From Candidatus Aquidulcis sp. (GTDB lineage Bacteria; Chloroflexota; Anaerolineae; Anaerolineales; UBA4823): 63,091 bases of DNA. Below, piece after piece: positions 33,974-43,308 of the stretch; the stretch's first letter is position 1; every line of letters begins with the position of its first letter. The position numbers and the translations under genes were made by a program. The stretch is from positions 1 through 63,091 of the forward strand of contig DYIZ01000015.1 in NCBI GenBank assembly GCA_020723385.1, written 5' to 3'. Under the pieces are notes generated by a model. It saw only the letters and a program-made list of their open reading frames with translations, had not been told where the DNA came from and did no database searches.

Positions 33974-35782
33974 ATGACTGAATCCACCACCCTCCCGCCC
34001 CGCAACGAGGTCCCGGTTGAACAGACCTGGGCGCTCGAATCCATTTTCGCTTCTCCCGCCGATTGGGAGACGGCCTGCCAGACTCTGAACAAGATATTGC
34101 CATCCCTATCGGCTTTTCAAGGCCGCCTGAAAGAAGGCCCGCAGACGTTGCTAACATGCATCCAGACTCTGGAAGAAGCCGGCGCCTTGCTTGGCAAGAT
34201 CACAGTTTATGCCCACAATGCCAATACAGTTGACACAGGCAACCAGGCAAATGCAGCCCGCGTAGGCCAGGCGCGCAGCCTGGGAGCGCGCTTCGGCGCA
34301 GCCATAGCCTTCTTCGATCCCGAATTGATGGCGCTCGGCTTCGAAACGTTGCGCCAATGGATACAGCAAACCCCCGAGCTGGCCTTCTTTGCCCAATATG
34401 CTCACCGCCTGGAAAAACGCGCGGCCCACGTGCGCACCGGTGAAGTCGAGGAAGTCCTGGCTCTCACCGGCGACCCGTTCTCCGGGCCATCGGGTATTTA
34501 CTCCATGCTCAATAACGCCGATCTGACTTTCAAGCCTGCTGTCGCTTCGGATGGGACGCAAATGGAGGTTGGACAATCCAGCATCGGCTCGCTGGTCACT
34601 GATCCAGACCGGGAGGTGCGCCGCACCGCCTGGCAGAACTACGCCGACGGCTACCTGGCCTTCAAGAATACGTACGCGGCCACGCTCATCACCGCCGTCA
34701 AGCAGGATGTTTTCAACGCTCGCACGCGCCGCTACACGACTTCGCTGCATGGATCACTGGAAGCCAACGACATCCCGGTTGAGGTCTTCCACAACCTGAT
34801 CGAGGTCTTCAAACAAAACCTGCCCACCTGGCATCGCTACTGGCGTTTGCGCCGTAAAATTCTGGGGTTCGATGAGTTCCATGTTTATGACATCAAAGCC
34901 CCGCTCACCACAGCCAAGCCGGTGGTGCCTTTCAAGCAAGCCGTCGAGTGGATTTGCGCGGGTATGGCGCCTCTCGGCGAGGAATACGTGCAAATTCTAC
35001 GCAAGGGCTGTCTCGAGGACCGCTGGGTGGATTGGGCGCGCAATAAAGGCAAGCGTGAGGGCGCTTATTCCAGCGGCTCGTTTGGCACGCGCCCGTTCAT
35101 CATGATGTCCTATGCCGATGATGTCTTCAGCCTGTCCACGCTGGCGCACGAATTGGGACATTCGCTGCATTCGTTCCATTCCCGCCGCGAGCAGCGCTTT
35201 CTCTACAGCCGGTATGGATTGTTCGTGGCCGAGGTAGCATCCAACTTCAACCAGGCTATGGTGCGCGAGTACCTGTTCCGCACCCAAACCGACGCGAATT
35301 TCCAGGTGGCGCTGATCGAAGAAGCCATGTCGAATTACCATCGCTACTTCTTCATCATGCCCACTCTGGCACGCTTCGAGCTGGAAATGCACACCCGGGC
35401 CGAAAAAGGCGCTCCGCTCAGCGCTGATATTCTCACAGGCTTACTGGCCGACCTTTTCAAAGAAGGCTATGGGGAAGAAGTTGTCTTCGACCGGGAGCGC
35501 ATCGGCATCACCTGGGCGCAGTTCGGGCATATGTACATGAACTTCTACGTGTACCAGTATGCCACCGGCATCTCCGGTGCGCACGCGCTCTCGCATGGTG
35601 TGCTGACCGGTGAACCAGGGGCTGCCGAACGCTATTTGAGTTTCCTGAAAGCTGGAAGCTCACAATACCCGCTGGACGTGCTGAAGATGGCTGGCGTAGA
35701 CCTGACGAATCCCGAACCCGTTCACCAGGCGTTTGCCGTGCTGTCCGGGTTGGTAGACCGGCTGGAAAAGTTGATGGGCTGA
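33974..35782 (+). CDS. pepF: Oligoendopeptidase F, M3 family
   Basis: 602 residues from ATG 33974, which has TTGGAG ten bases upstream; an earlier in-frame start at 33905 would lie within the liv terminator. The zinc motif is HELGH with His392, Glu393 and His396, followed downstream by the third ligand region SNFNQAMV. The N-terminal helical half matches M3B oligoendopeptidase F (WALESIF...). It cleaves peptides of roughly 6-20 residues in the cytoplasm. Position next to an amino-acid uptake operon fits peptide and amino-acid nutrition. It has its own leader, so it is likely transcribed separately from liv. Confidence 0.94.
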   Translation: MTESTTLPPRNEVPVEQTWALESIFASPADWETACQTLNKILPSLSAFQGRLKEGPQTLLTCIQTLEEAGALLGKITVYAHNANTVDTGNQANAARVGQARSLGARFGAAIAFFDPELMALGFETLRQWIQQTPELAFFAQYAHRLEKRAAHVRTGEVEEVLALTGDPFSGPSGIYSMLNNADLTFKPAVASDGTQMEVGQSSIGSLVTDPDREVRRTAWQNYADGYLAFKNTYAATLITAVKQDVFNARTRRYTTSLHGSLEANDIPVEVFHNLIEVFKQNLPTWHRYWRLRRKILGFDEFHVYDIKAPLTTAKPVVPFKQAVEWICAGMAPLGEEYVQILRKGCLEDRWVDWARNKGKREGAYSSGSFGTRPFIMMSYADDVFSLSTLAHELGHSLHSFHSRREQRFLYSRYGLFVAEVASNFNQAMVREYLFRTQTDANFQVALIEEAMSNYHRYFFIMPTLARFELEMHTRAEKGAPLSADILTGLLADLFKEGYGEEVVFDRERIGITWAQFGHMYMNFYVYQYATGISGAHALSHGVLTGEPGAAERYLSFLKAGSSQYPLDVLKMAGVDLTNPEPVHQAFAVLSGLVDRLEKLMG

Positions 35783-35813
35783 ACACCTGCCAACATTGAA
35801 ACAACAAAAAGCA

Positions 35814-35848
35814 TATAGCCGCAGAGGGTGTTGCTCTCTGCGGCTATA
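35814..35848. terminator. Hairpin between convergent genes
   Basis: TATAGCCGCAGAG (35814-35826) pairs with CTCTGCGGCTATA (35836-35848), 13 bases, nine-base loop. It sits between the pepF stop and the stop of the zinc-ribbon gene on the other strand. On the minus strand it is followed by TGCTTTTTG, a good U-run, so it terminates the minus-strand unit at least. Confidence 0.75.
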
Positions 35849-35876
35849 AGTTTCAGTTCGGATGCGACCACGCTGT

Positions 35877-36179
35877 TTACTGCGATAGCGCAAACGGGAG
35901 TATGATACCCAGCAGTGGGCCAACGATCCCCAAGAAAGCGCCAAGCAAGGTGACTGCAATGCTCAGGCAGGTGGGAACAACAACAACGAGCACGAGAAAG
36001 ATCACCAGATACCTTCCCAGACGGCTGGCAGTTTTCGATGCATCCGCTTCCTGCTTCGCCTGTAGAAGCACACCGGGTACCGGGGCATTATTGTTGCAAT
36101 AGGGACATTGCATACTCGATCCGCTTCCAGACCATTCGATGGTTGCACCACAACTGGGGCAGGAGAAAGTTTGGGACAC
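35877..36179 (-). CDS. Small zinc-ribbon membrane protein
   Basis: 100 residues from GTG 36179, with AGGGGG upstream. An N-terminal zinc ribbon (CPSCG and CPYCN, about 15 residues apart) is followed by a charged helix and two hydrophobic segments (residues about 55-75 and 78-98). Function unknown; similar short zinc-ribbon membrane proteins are common hypothetical genes. It starts ten bases after the SBBP-repeat gene on the same strand, so it is likely its operon partner. Confidence 0.7.
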   Translation of the reverse strand: MSQTFSCPSCGATIEWSGSGSSMQCPYCNNNAPVPGVLLQAKQEADASKTASRLGRYLVIFLVLVVVVPTCLSIAVTLLGAFLGIVGPLLGIILPFALSQ

Positions 36180-36188
36180 GGCAACCCC

Positions 36189-39100
36189 CTATCTGTGCAC
36201 CAATGGCAAATATATGAAATCATGCGAATTAACCCGGGTAACAAATCCCTCCCACCCGAAAGAGCCATAAATCGGATGAGTGTATCCGGCGACATAGATA
36301 GCGCCGTCGCCATCTAACCCAACACCCGTGCCATAATCCTCGGCTGCGTCGCCAAGGAAATTCGTCCAGCCGATAACGCCAGTCGGTTCCACCTGGGTGA
36401 TAAAGGCTATTTCGCCGCCTCCGCCGCCTTCGGTGAAGCTGGCGGGCCAGCCCGAAAGCGTATCGCCAACCAGGTAAATATCCCAGGTATCGGGGTCCAA
36501 GGCGACGGCTGTGCCATAATCAGTGCCCGATCCGCCCACAAACGTTGACCAGATCAGGTTGCCCGTGATCGTCGAGATATTGGCGACATAGGCATCCACG
36601 CCGCCTCCGCCGCCCTCCGTGTATTCCTCAGCCGAGGCAGACCAACCTCCCGCGGTATCGCCAGCGATGAGGATATTCGCGCCCCAACCTAAGGTTATCG
36701 CCATACCTTCATCGAGACCCGTACCGCCGACGAAGGTATTCCACTGCAATACGCCGGTAGACGGCGCCAGCTTGACGGCAAACGCATCGGTGCTAGCGGT
36801 GTAAGCGTGAGCAGGCGATCCCCAGCTTGCATTGCTATTGCCGACAACGTAAAGCGCTGTGGTTGCATCTGCTGCGATACCATATCCTCCGTCGCTGCCG
36901 GAGCCGCCCAGGAAGGTGTTCCACACCAGCACGCCGTCATAGTTCAGCTTGGCGGCGAAGGCGTCGGTGCCGCCAGTGTAATTTCTGACGGGCGACCCCC
37001 ACGAGGCTGTGCTATAACCGGTCACATAAGTACCGCCAAAACGATCCTCGGCGATGCCATAACCGCCCTCATTGCCAGCGCCGCCCAGGAAAGTATTCCA
37101 GCGCATCACGCCGGTGGCGTCATCCAACGCGGCCACAAAGGCATCGGCGCCCCCCGTGTAGAGACGCACTGGGGAGCTGCCCCAGGTGTCGCTGCTGACG
37201 CCAGCCACATAGACGCTGCCATCCCCATCCACGGCGACACTGTAGCCGTAATCGTTGAGGTCCCCACCCAGGAAAGTATTCCAAACCAGCGCCCCGGCGG
37301 CGTCCAGCTTGGCAACGAAAGCGTCATATTTCCACCAATAATCATTGACCGGCTCGCCCCAGGGCATGTTGCTGTAACCAGTCACAAAACTGTTGCCGCT
37401 GTCGTCCACGGCGATGGCGGTGACAAAATCGTCATCGGAACCGCCCATGAATGTGTTCCACAGCAAGATACCGCTGAGACTCAACTGGGCAGCATAAGCC
37501 TCCGGGCTGCCTGACATCGCTCGAATTGGCGTGCCAAAGCTGGTCTGGCTGTTACCCGCCAGGTAAACAAACATTCCTAAAACAGCGATCCCATTGCTCC
37601 CTGCGTAACCCGTTGGGCCATTCAGGAAAGTATTCCAACCCAATTCGCCGCTGGTTGCATTCAATTGGGCGGCATAACCGGAATAACTGCCAGTGAAGGG
37701 GATATTGGGCGACCCCCAGGAGACCCAGCCCGTTTCACCGGTCACAAAAACGTTACCATAAGCGTCTGCGGCGATCCCGTGGGTATATTCATAACCTGGG
37801 CCGCCTAGAAACGTGTTCCAAACCAATGCACCGGTAGAATCCAGTTTGGCGGCGAAGCTTTCCGGGGCCGTGTCGAAAGCGCGCACCGGTGCGCCCCAGG
37901 TGGCGTCGGCGTCGCCAGCGATATAAATATTCCCATTGCCATCCAATGTGATCGCAGTCCCGTATTCGTTGCCGTCTCCACCCAGGAATGTGTTCCATTG
38001 CAATACACCGCTGGTTGAGTTGAGCTTGGCTGCAAACCCATCGCCGCCGGCGGTATAGGGCCGCTTAGGCACTGCACCCCAGGTTGCTGAACTACCGCCG
38101 GTTACGTAAACCGCGGAATCCGTTACAGCAATCGCCTTGCCCGAATCAGCAGCCGTGCCGCCTAAAAATGTACTCCACCCCAAAATGCCGTTAGCGCCCG
38201 CCAGTTTCACCACGAATGCGTCGCCGCCGCCGACAAAGGGGCTTATCGGCGCTCCCCAATCGCTGGTTGAATAACCGACCACAAAAGGATTCCCACTGGA
38301 GTTCACTGCAATCCCATAACTGTAGTCGGTGCCAGCCGAACCCAAAAACGTGTTCCATTGCAAATCGCCGGCGGGGTTTATTTTGGCTGCCCAGGCATCA
38401 TCAGCGCCTTGATACAACCGGGCCGGCGCCCCCCAGGTTGCATCGCTCGTGCCGGTCATGTACACATTGCCATTGGGATCAACAGCTATGCCAACGCCAG
38501 TGTCGTCTCCAAAACCGCCCAGGAAGGTGTTCCACAACAGGTTGCCGTCAGAATCCAGCTTGGCCGCAAAAGCATCACGCTCGTCAGAAAATAACCGCTT
38601 CGGCGACCCCCAGGAAATGCGGCTTAAACCGCCGATATAGACATTTCCGTTGCCATCTACCGCAATAGCTTTGGCTTGATCGTTGTCATAAGCCTCGCTC
38701 CCACCCAGGTAAGCCGTCCACATCAGCAGGGGATCAATCGTCAGCGGAAAAGCGGGATCGTAGCCGCTGAGGGCAAAACCAACCTCATTGTCAACCAACT
38801 CCCGGAAGAAGACCCCCACCGGGATGCGCTGATCCCCAATGGTTTGCCACGCCCGGGGCGCAGATTCGATCATCAGCCCGGTCTCGAAATCCATGGCCAG
38901 TGAGCCGTCACCATTCAGGGAAACCGGGACGTTGTAGCGCAGGCGAATAGCCTCCACCGGCGCTCCCGCATCAATCACGTAGACACTCTCGGCAATTCCA
39001 TCTGGCACGGCCTGATAAGAGAGGCTGATGCCATCCCACAAATTGGCCCAAGTCACCTTATCCAGCGGTTGCGCTTGCCCAAAGGGCGCAGTGGTCAACT

Positions 39101-39359
39101 TTTCGGTCTGGCTTGAGGCAGGCTCAACATGATTTGCGCCCACAAACTCGATGTGCAAGGAATGGCTGGATGAAGCGATGTAGACGCCCGTTGCCTGAAA
39201 ACCTAATACATGCCCGCCAGCAGTGAACTGCTGTGTCAGCCCACCCGAAGAAACGGGATTATTCTCAAAGAGCATGCCAGACGCTGGCTTTGCCAACGGC
39301 GCGAAAAACGCGGTCAGGAAGAACAAACTGCAAAAAACATTTACTACGGTCCTTTTCAT
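36189..39359 (-). CDS. Secreted SBBP-repeat (beta-propeller) protein
   Basis: 1056 residues from ATG 39359, preceded by GGAGAG; the ATG at 39374 overlaps that site. A signal peptide (VVNVFCSLFFLTAFFAP) is followed by an N-terminal domain and then fourteen repeats of about 58-65 residues. Each repeat carries WNTFLGG-x-G-x-x-x-x-G followed by I-A-V-D-x-x-G-N-x-Y-V-x-G and then W-G-x-P-x-R. These are SBBP-type blades that form beta-propellers on the cell surface. The last residues are IYLPLVHR, a terminus I associate with secreted proteins of Chloroflexi (inference). Role unknown, possibly adhesion or substrate binding. Confidence 0.85.
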   Translation of the reverse strand: MKRTVVNVFCSLFFLTAFFAPLAKPASGMLFENNPVSSGGLTQQFTAGGHVLGFQATGVYIASSSHSLHIEFVGANHVEPASSQTEKLTTAPFGQAQPLDKVTWANLWDGISLSYQAVPDGIAESVYVIDAGAPVEAIRLRYNVPVSLNGDGSLAMDFETGLMIESAPRAWQTIGDQRIPVGVFFRELVDNEVGFALSGYDPAFPLTIDPLLMWTAYLGGSEAYDNDQAKAIAVDGNGNVYIGGLSRISWGSPKRLFSDERDAFAAKLDSDGNLLWNTFLGGFGDDTGVGIAVDPNGNVYMTGTSDATWGAPARLYQGADDAWAAKINPAGDLQWNTFLGSAGTDYSYGIAVNSSGNPFVVGYSTSDWGAPISPFVGGGDAFVVKLAGANGILGWSTFLGGTAADSGKAIAVTDSAVYVTGGSSATWGAVPKRPYTAGGDGFAAKLNSTSGVLQWNTFLGGDGNEYGTAITLDGNGNIYIAGDADATWGAPVRAFDTAPESFAAKLDSTGALVWNTFLGGPGYEYTHGIAADAYGNVFVTGETGWVSWGSPNIPFTGSYSGYAAQLNATSGELGWNTFLNGPTGYAGSNGIAVLGMFVYLAGNSQTSFGTPIRAMSGSPEAYAAQLSLSGILLWNTFMGGSDDDFVTAIAVDDSGNSFVTGYSNMPWGEPVNDYWWKYDAFVAKLDAAGALVWNTFLGGDLNDYGYSVAVDGDGSVYVAGVSSDTWGSSPVRLYTGGADAFVAALDDATGVMRWNTFLGGAGNEGGYGIAEDRFGGTYVTGYSTASWGSPVRNYTGGTDAFAAKLNYDGVLVWNTFLGGSGSDGGYGIAADATTALYVVGNSNASWGSPAHAYTASTDAFAVKLAPSTGVLQWNTFVGGTGLDEGMAITLGWGANILIAGDTAGGWSASAEEYTEGGGGGVDAYVANISTITGNLIWSTFVGGSGTDYGTAVALDPDTWDIYLVGDTLSGWPASFTEGGGGGEIAFITQVEPTGVIGWTNFLGDAAEDYGTGVGLDGDGAIYVAGYTHPIYGSFGWEGFVTRVNSHDFIYLPLVHR

Positions 39360-39603
39360 CGCGAAACTCTCCATTTACTTTTACATTAAGGTAAGAATAT
39401 TTTCCGAAAGGCAACCATTTCTGTTTGCATACAATTCGGAGGCCTCAAAATCCAAAAATCTCATCAAAGCTTGTTTACTCATAAGGATCTAACCAATGCA
39501 TTCTGTGCAAAAAGCGCGAAATCCAAGATCAGGTTATGGCTGTTCTGCTTTATGCGGGTTAGGGATTCTCTTTCGATAAAATCAAATCACAGGAGTCAAT
39601 CAG
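39360..39603. other. 244-bp gene-free stretch
   Basis: AT-richer than its surroundings and without a credible coding region on either strand. It should contain the promoter of the SBBP-repeat gene (minus strand). I see no repeat or hairpin of note. Confidence 0.4.
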
Positions 39604-39876
39604 TTATGCTTCATCCTCCGGCCTTTCTTCTCTCTCAACATCAATCCCTGGTGATAAATCCATCGCTGGCCGAGACATTAACTCTGAGATATCGCCCCCT
39701 TCAGGAGTTTCATTCTCGCCAGGGTAATCGTCATCCTCCGGAAGCTCACCGCCTTCAGGGAGCATCACTATCGGATCGGCGGGTTCAGAATCAGCCGCTT
39801 CGACTTCATCGTCCCAGGTTAGTTTAACGGAGACAATTTTTATTGTGGTGGTTTGGCGTCGGATAACACGTCGCAT
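39604..39876 (-). CDS. Small acidic protein divergent from the STAND regulator
   Basis: 90 residues from ATG 39876, with GAGGA nine bases upstream; TTG 39882 is too close to that site. The N-terminus is basic (MRRVIRRQTTTIKIVSVKLTW) with a predicted beta-hairpin, and the rest is very acidic (Asp/Glu/Pro rich, no aromatic core), so it is probably disordered. I do not recognise a family. No signal peptide. It shares a 124-base promoter region with the divergent XRE-STAND-TPR gene, which makes a functional pair plausible. The good start signal and the ordered N-terminus argue that it is a real gene. Confidence 0.55.
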   Translation of the reverse strand: MRRVIRRQTTTIKIVSVKLTWDDEVEAADSEPADPIVMLPEGGELPEDDDYPGENETPEGGDISELMSRPAMDLSPGIDVEREERPEDEA

Positions 39877-39893
39877 GGTCAATGATCCTCACA

Positions 39894-39953
39894 TTGACAC
39901 TTTATCAAATTCCAAACGCCAAAAGTTGACATTTCTTGTCAAAATGGTATACC
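39894..39953. promoter_or_regulatory. Divergent promoter region with TTGACA/TGTCAA dyad
   Basis: For the plus-strand STAND gene, TTGACA (39926-39931) and TATACC (39948-39953) are spaced 16 bases apart. The -35 is half of a perfect dyad TTGACATTTCTTGTCAA (39926-39942), so the other half presents TTGACA on the minus strand. A second, degenerate copy TTGACACTTTATCAAA starts at 39894, exactly 32 bases earlier, about three helical turns. This layout suits binding by the XRE-type HTH of the adjacent regulator. Confidence 0.5.
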
Positions 39954-40000
39954 GGGTTTAAAATCACCCCGCAGTCCATCCATTTAGTTACCAAGAGAAT

Positions 40001-42808
40001 ATGATGCCAGCCGTTGCCTCTATCGAAACATTTGGCGAAATGCTCAAATTTGTGCGCCGACGGGCGCGCCTGACTCAACGCGAATTAGCGATCGCGGTCG
40101 GCTACACCGAAGCTCACATCTGCCGCCTGGAAAAAAACGAGCGCCTGCCCGACCTGACAACAGTTGCGGCGTTGTTCATTCCTGCGCTGTTCCTGGAAGA
40201 TGAGCCTGAATTGCTGGAACGACTGCTCAAACTGGCAACATCCGCGCGCAGTGGGCGACGACTTTCGAGCGTCACGATCAACCAGATTACGATTGAACAC
40301 CAGGTCGAAATGGAGATCGGCGCGCTCGAAGAGATCCCCGCTCTTCACGCGCACTATGTAGCTCGCCCCAAGGTTATTCGCCGAGTGAGCGCTATGTTGG
40401 CGAGGGAACGGGTTGTTGTGTTATGCGGTATGCCAGGGATAGGAAAAACTGTGCTCGCTGCCACAGTTGCTCATGACTACAAGCAAGGACCGGTCTTCTG
40501 GCAGACTTTTGCCGCCGGAGTCAATACTGGCGTCGAAATCATCGTCAGACAACTGGCTTTGTTTTTCCTGGCGCATGGCCAGACGAGAGTCAAGCCGTTG
40601 GTCGAGAGCCGTACTGACGCCAAACCCATGCCGCTCGACCAGCAGATCATGCTCTTGAGAGCTGCTCTGGCGCAACGGCCAGCTCTGCTCTGTTTCGACG
40701 ATGCGCACTTGATTTGCGAAAATGAGCTTAGTTTATCCCTTCTACGCCATCTGAGCGAAACAACCTCTGCCTCTATTTTGCTCACCAGCCGGGAAGATTT
40801 GCCTTTACCAGCATCTCAGATCAGCCTAGATGGCTTAGAACGCAGCGAAGCGCGGGAATTGATCGCACAGTTTGAGCTTAACCTGGAGGATGAGGTGGCC
40901 GATCGGCTGATGACCAGAACCGGCAGTAACCCAGTGCTGCTCCGGCTGGCAGCTGGGCAATTAACCGAAGCTAAATCTGATGCGGCCGCATTCGTCGAAC
41001 ATATCGAAACGCAGCCGCAGGTGGTCTCTTATTTGTTGAACACTGTGCTGGACGATCTATCCCCCGCGACGCGGTGGCTGGCTACGCTCATCTCGGTTTT
41101 CCGCCAGCCAGTTGATCTTTACGATGAGTTTTTGAACGAATTGATTGGCGACGCTGGCCAGCCCTGCTGTCTTGATAATGCTATGACTGAGTTGCAGCAT
41201 CGCTACTTGATTAACGATGTCTGCCGCGCCGCGCTGCACCCACTCGTGCGCGACCATCTTTATGCTGCCCTGGCAGTCGAGCCGGCCCGCAAGAAACAAC
41301 TTCACGCGATTGCTGCCGATTGGTCAGAGTTAGCGCAAGGTGATATTGTCGAAGCGGCCCATCATTGGGTCAATGCTGACGATTTGGAACAAGCAGCCGA
41401 AATCATTAGCAGCCAGAGCGAACTGCTATTCGATCGAGGAAAAGCGCCTACTGCCATTCTGGTGGTAGATGAGGCGCTGGAACGGATACAGCACCGGCGT
41501 GGGAATACAAGCGAATTGCGCCGGCGCCTGCTCACGGCCCGCGGCGATTTGCTGCGGGGGACCTTGCGTGCGGCAGAGGCTGAGACCAGCTACCGCGAAG
41601 CTTTGGCTTTAGCCCACAATATGCCATCTTTACGCGCACAGATTGTCCGCAACCTGGCGCAAATCTTGATGCAGCGTGGTCAGGCCGCTGAAGGACTGCG
41701 TCTGTGCCAATCAGCCAATGCAGATCTTTCGGCTGGGGATACCGTGCTGCTGGCGCGCGTGGCAGCCATCGAATGCCGGGCGCACCTCGTCCTGTCACAA
41801 TATGACGAAGCCGAAAAAATCGCCCGATATGCGCTTGGGCTGGCCGACCAATTCGCTGAGTACCTGCCCCAACTGGCCGATGATGTTCGAGCACGCGCTG
41901 AACGCACATTGGGTTGGGTCAGTTACACCCGACATCCACAAGGCGACGAAGCATTGGCTCACTTTCGGCGAGCATTAGACTGCGCCCGGCGCGCCGGGCT
42001 GCGAATGGTCGAAAACGCAGCGCTTTCTAATTTGGGCACAGCCCTGACGGAACGAGGCGATTACGAGAACGCCATACGTACCTATCAAGAAGCGCTCGAT
42101 GGATGCAAAGCGATGGGGGATATGTATGCGACGGCCAGCATCCTGCACAACCTGGGTCACGTTCACCATGTCCGTCTCGAACTGGAGGCGGCTTTAGACT
42201 GTATCATCCAGGCCTGTGAGATAGAAAAATCCATTGGCGACGCGGATGGCCTGCTCAGCTCTCAACAAGCACACGCATCTATTTTGCTGGAGATGGGAAA
42301 AGTAGCAGAAGCGCGCCTCGTGCTCGATAATGCGCTGGCTGGGGAACAGGAATCAACCGATACGTGGACGATGGGAAGCTGCTTATGCACTTTGGCTGAG
42401 GTTCAATTACTGCAAGGCGAGGTGGAGACGGCCCGCTCGACGATCGAGCGAGTGCTGGCTATGCCGGGAATCGAAGAGAACGCGCGCATCCACTCCTGGG
42501 CTTTGGGCGGGCTTGCGCTGATGCAGATGGTATCCGGGGAAATCGAAGCAGCGCGGAAAATAGTCGCAGATCCGCCAGCAGAAGATTTGGGACTGGAACT
42601 GACCATTCGATGGCTGTTGGTCCAGATTGCTGTTTCCCTGGCGGGTGGTGATTTGAGCCGACCACGTATGATTGTTCGCTCGATGGAATCAGCGGCTTCA
42701 CAGCAGGATTTTCGCGAGGCTATCACGTGGGCAGAAAATATGATCGCCAAGCCCAATCTGCTCGCGACTGATTTCGTGCGCCTGATTTTGATAGGCAATC
42801 TCGACTGA
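40001..42808 (+). CDS. XRE-HTH / STAND NTPase / TPR regulator
   Basis: 935 residues. An N-terminal XRE-type HTH (about 10-65: FVRRRARLTQRELAIAVGYTEAHICRLEKNER) is followed by a STAND/NB-ARC-type NTPase: P-loop GMPGIGKT with Lys149, Walker B LLCFDDAHLI, and sensor region ILLTSRE. A winged-helix-like part and a long array of TPR-like helical hairpins (about 460-900) follow, with segments such as ALSNLGTALTERGDYENAIRTYQEAL. STAND proteins are ATP-dependent switches that oligomerise when a ligand binds the repeats. The HTH suggests DNA binding near its own promoter. An AAGAG site precedes ATG 40001. It could be a transcriptional regulator or a stress or phage sensor; no effector domain is present, which favours regulation. 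Confidence 0.85.
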   Translation: MMPAVASIETFGEMLKFVRRRARLTQRELAIAVGYTEAHICRLEKNERLPDLTTVAALFIPALFLEDEPELLERLLKLATSARSGRRLSSVTINQITIEHQVEMEIGALEEIPALHAHYVARPKVIRRVSAMLARERVVVLCGMPGIGKTVLAATVAHDYKQGPVFWQTFAAGVNTGVEIIVRQLALFFLAHGQTRVKPLVESRTDAKPMPLDQQIMLLRAALAQRPALLCFDDAHLICENELSLSLLRHLSETTSASILLTSREDLPLPASQISLDGLERSEARELIAQFELNLEDEVADRLMTRTGSNPVLLRLAAGQLTEAKSDAAAFVEHIETQPQVVSYLLNTVLDDLSPATRWLATLISVFRQPVDLYDEFLNELIGDAGQPCCLDNAMTELQHRYLINDVCRAALHPLVRDHLYAALAVEPARKKQLHAIAADWSELAQGDIVEAAHHWVNADDLEQAAEIISSQSELLFDRGKAPTAILVVDEALERIQHRRGNTSELRRRLLTARGDLLRGTLRAAEAETSYREALALAHNMPSLRAQIVRNLAQILMQRGQAAEGLRLCQSANADLSAGDTVLLARVAAIECRAHLVLSQYDEAEKIARYALGLADQFAEYLPQLADDVRARAERTLGWVSYTRHPQGDEALAHFRRALDCARRAGLRMVENAALSNLGTALTERGDYENAIRTYQEALDGCKAMGDMYATASILHNLGHVHHVRLELEAALDCIIQACEIEKSIGDADGLLSSQQAHASILLEMGKVAEARLVLDNALAGEQESTDTWTMGSCLCTLAEVQLLQGEVETARSTIERVLAMPGIEENARIHSWALGGLALMQMVSGEIEAARKIVADPPAEDLGLELTIRWLLVQIAVSLAGGDLSRPRMIVRSMESAASQQDFREAITWAENMIAKPNLLATDFVRLILIGNLD

Positions 42809-42832
42809 CTCAATTAAACAAACCGCATATTT

Positions 42833-43225
42833 TTGGCTCTTCCAAAGTCGCCGAAAAAGAGGCCGCATTTGGGGGACATGGGCGGGCTTGTAAGTTTCCC
42901 AAAAGGTGGCAAACCCCGCAGGCTGACAGCGGAAGTGGATGCCCGCTTGAGCGAAGGGCCGCCTGTCTTGCCGGAAAAAGGTGAGGAGAGCGCCCAATTT
43001 CAGGAGGTGACCATCCCCACGGGATCCCGATCTGTAGGCAAAACGATTGCCGAACTCGGTATCCCTCGCTCTGCCGTATTGGTTTCGATCCGATGCGGCA
43101 AAGAGATAATCATCCCCCGCGGCGACACCCAGGTATGGGATGGAGATGTCGTGACGATGCTATGCGAGCGTGAAATGGCCGCCGAAGTGAAAGACATCTT
43201 ACGCTCGAAGAGCAATCCAAAATGA
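42833..43225 (+). CDS. RCK_C (TrkA-C) domain protein, probably a gene remnant
   Basis: 130 residues from TTG 42833. Only the last 70 residues look like protein structure: an RCK_C/TrkA-C domain (VTIPTGSRSVGKTIAELGIP, GKEIIIPRGDTQVWDGDVVTML). Such domains regulate K+ channels, Trk systems and ClC channels by binding nucleotides. The first 60 residues have the low-complexity look of non-coding sequence, and no pore or RCK_N domain is present. I think this is the 3' end of a former transport gene, or a stand-alone domain starting further in, for example at GTG 43006. It follows the STAND gene by 24 bases. Confidence 0.45.
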   Translation: MALPKSPKKRPHLGDMGGLVSFPKGGKPRRLTAEVDARLSEGPPVLPEKGEESAQFQEVTIPTGSRSVGKTIAELGIPRSAVLVSIRCGKEIIIPRGDTQVWDGDVVTMLCEREMAAEVKDILRSKSNPK

Positions 43226-43274
43226 GATGTCGGCAACTGCAATGTGCGGCCGCCCTCTAAGAAGGTGTAAAACA

Positions 43275-43298
43275 ACAAGCCGCTCGAAAGCGGCTTGT
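43275..43298. terminator. Bidirectional hairpin beside tRNA-Leu
   Basis: ACAAGCCGCT (43275-43284) pairs with AGCGGCTTGT (43289-43298), 10 bases with a CGAA tetraloop. On the plus strand GTTTT follows; on the minus strand TGTTTTA follows. It can end the RCK_C transcript and, on the other strand, the tRNA transcript. Confidence 0.75.
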
Positions 43299-43308
43299 GT
43301 TTTGCCAG

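Noticed and set aside
42698-42997. Minus-strand 99-residue frame across the STAND/RCK_C junction
   Set aside because: It overlaps the 3' end of the STAND gene and has no ribosome-binding site or recognisable motif.
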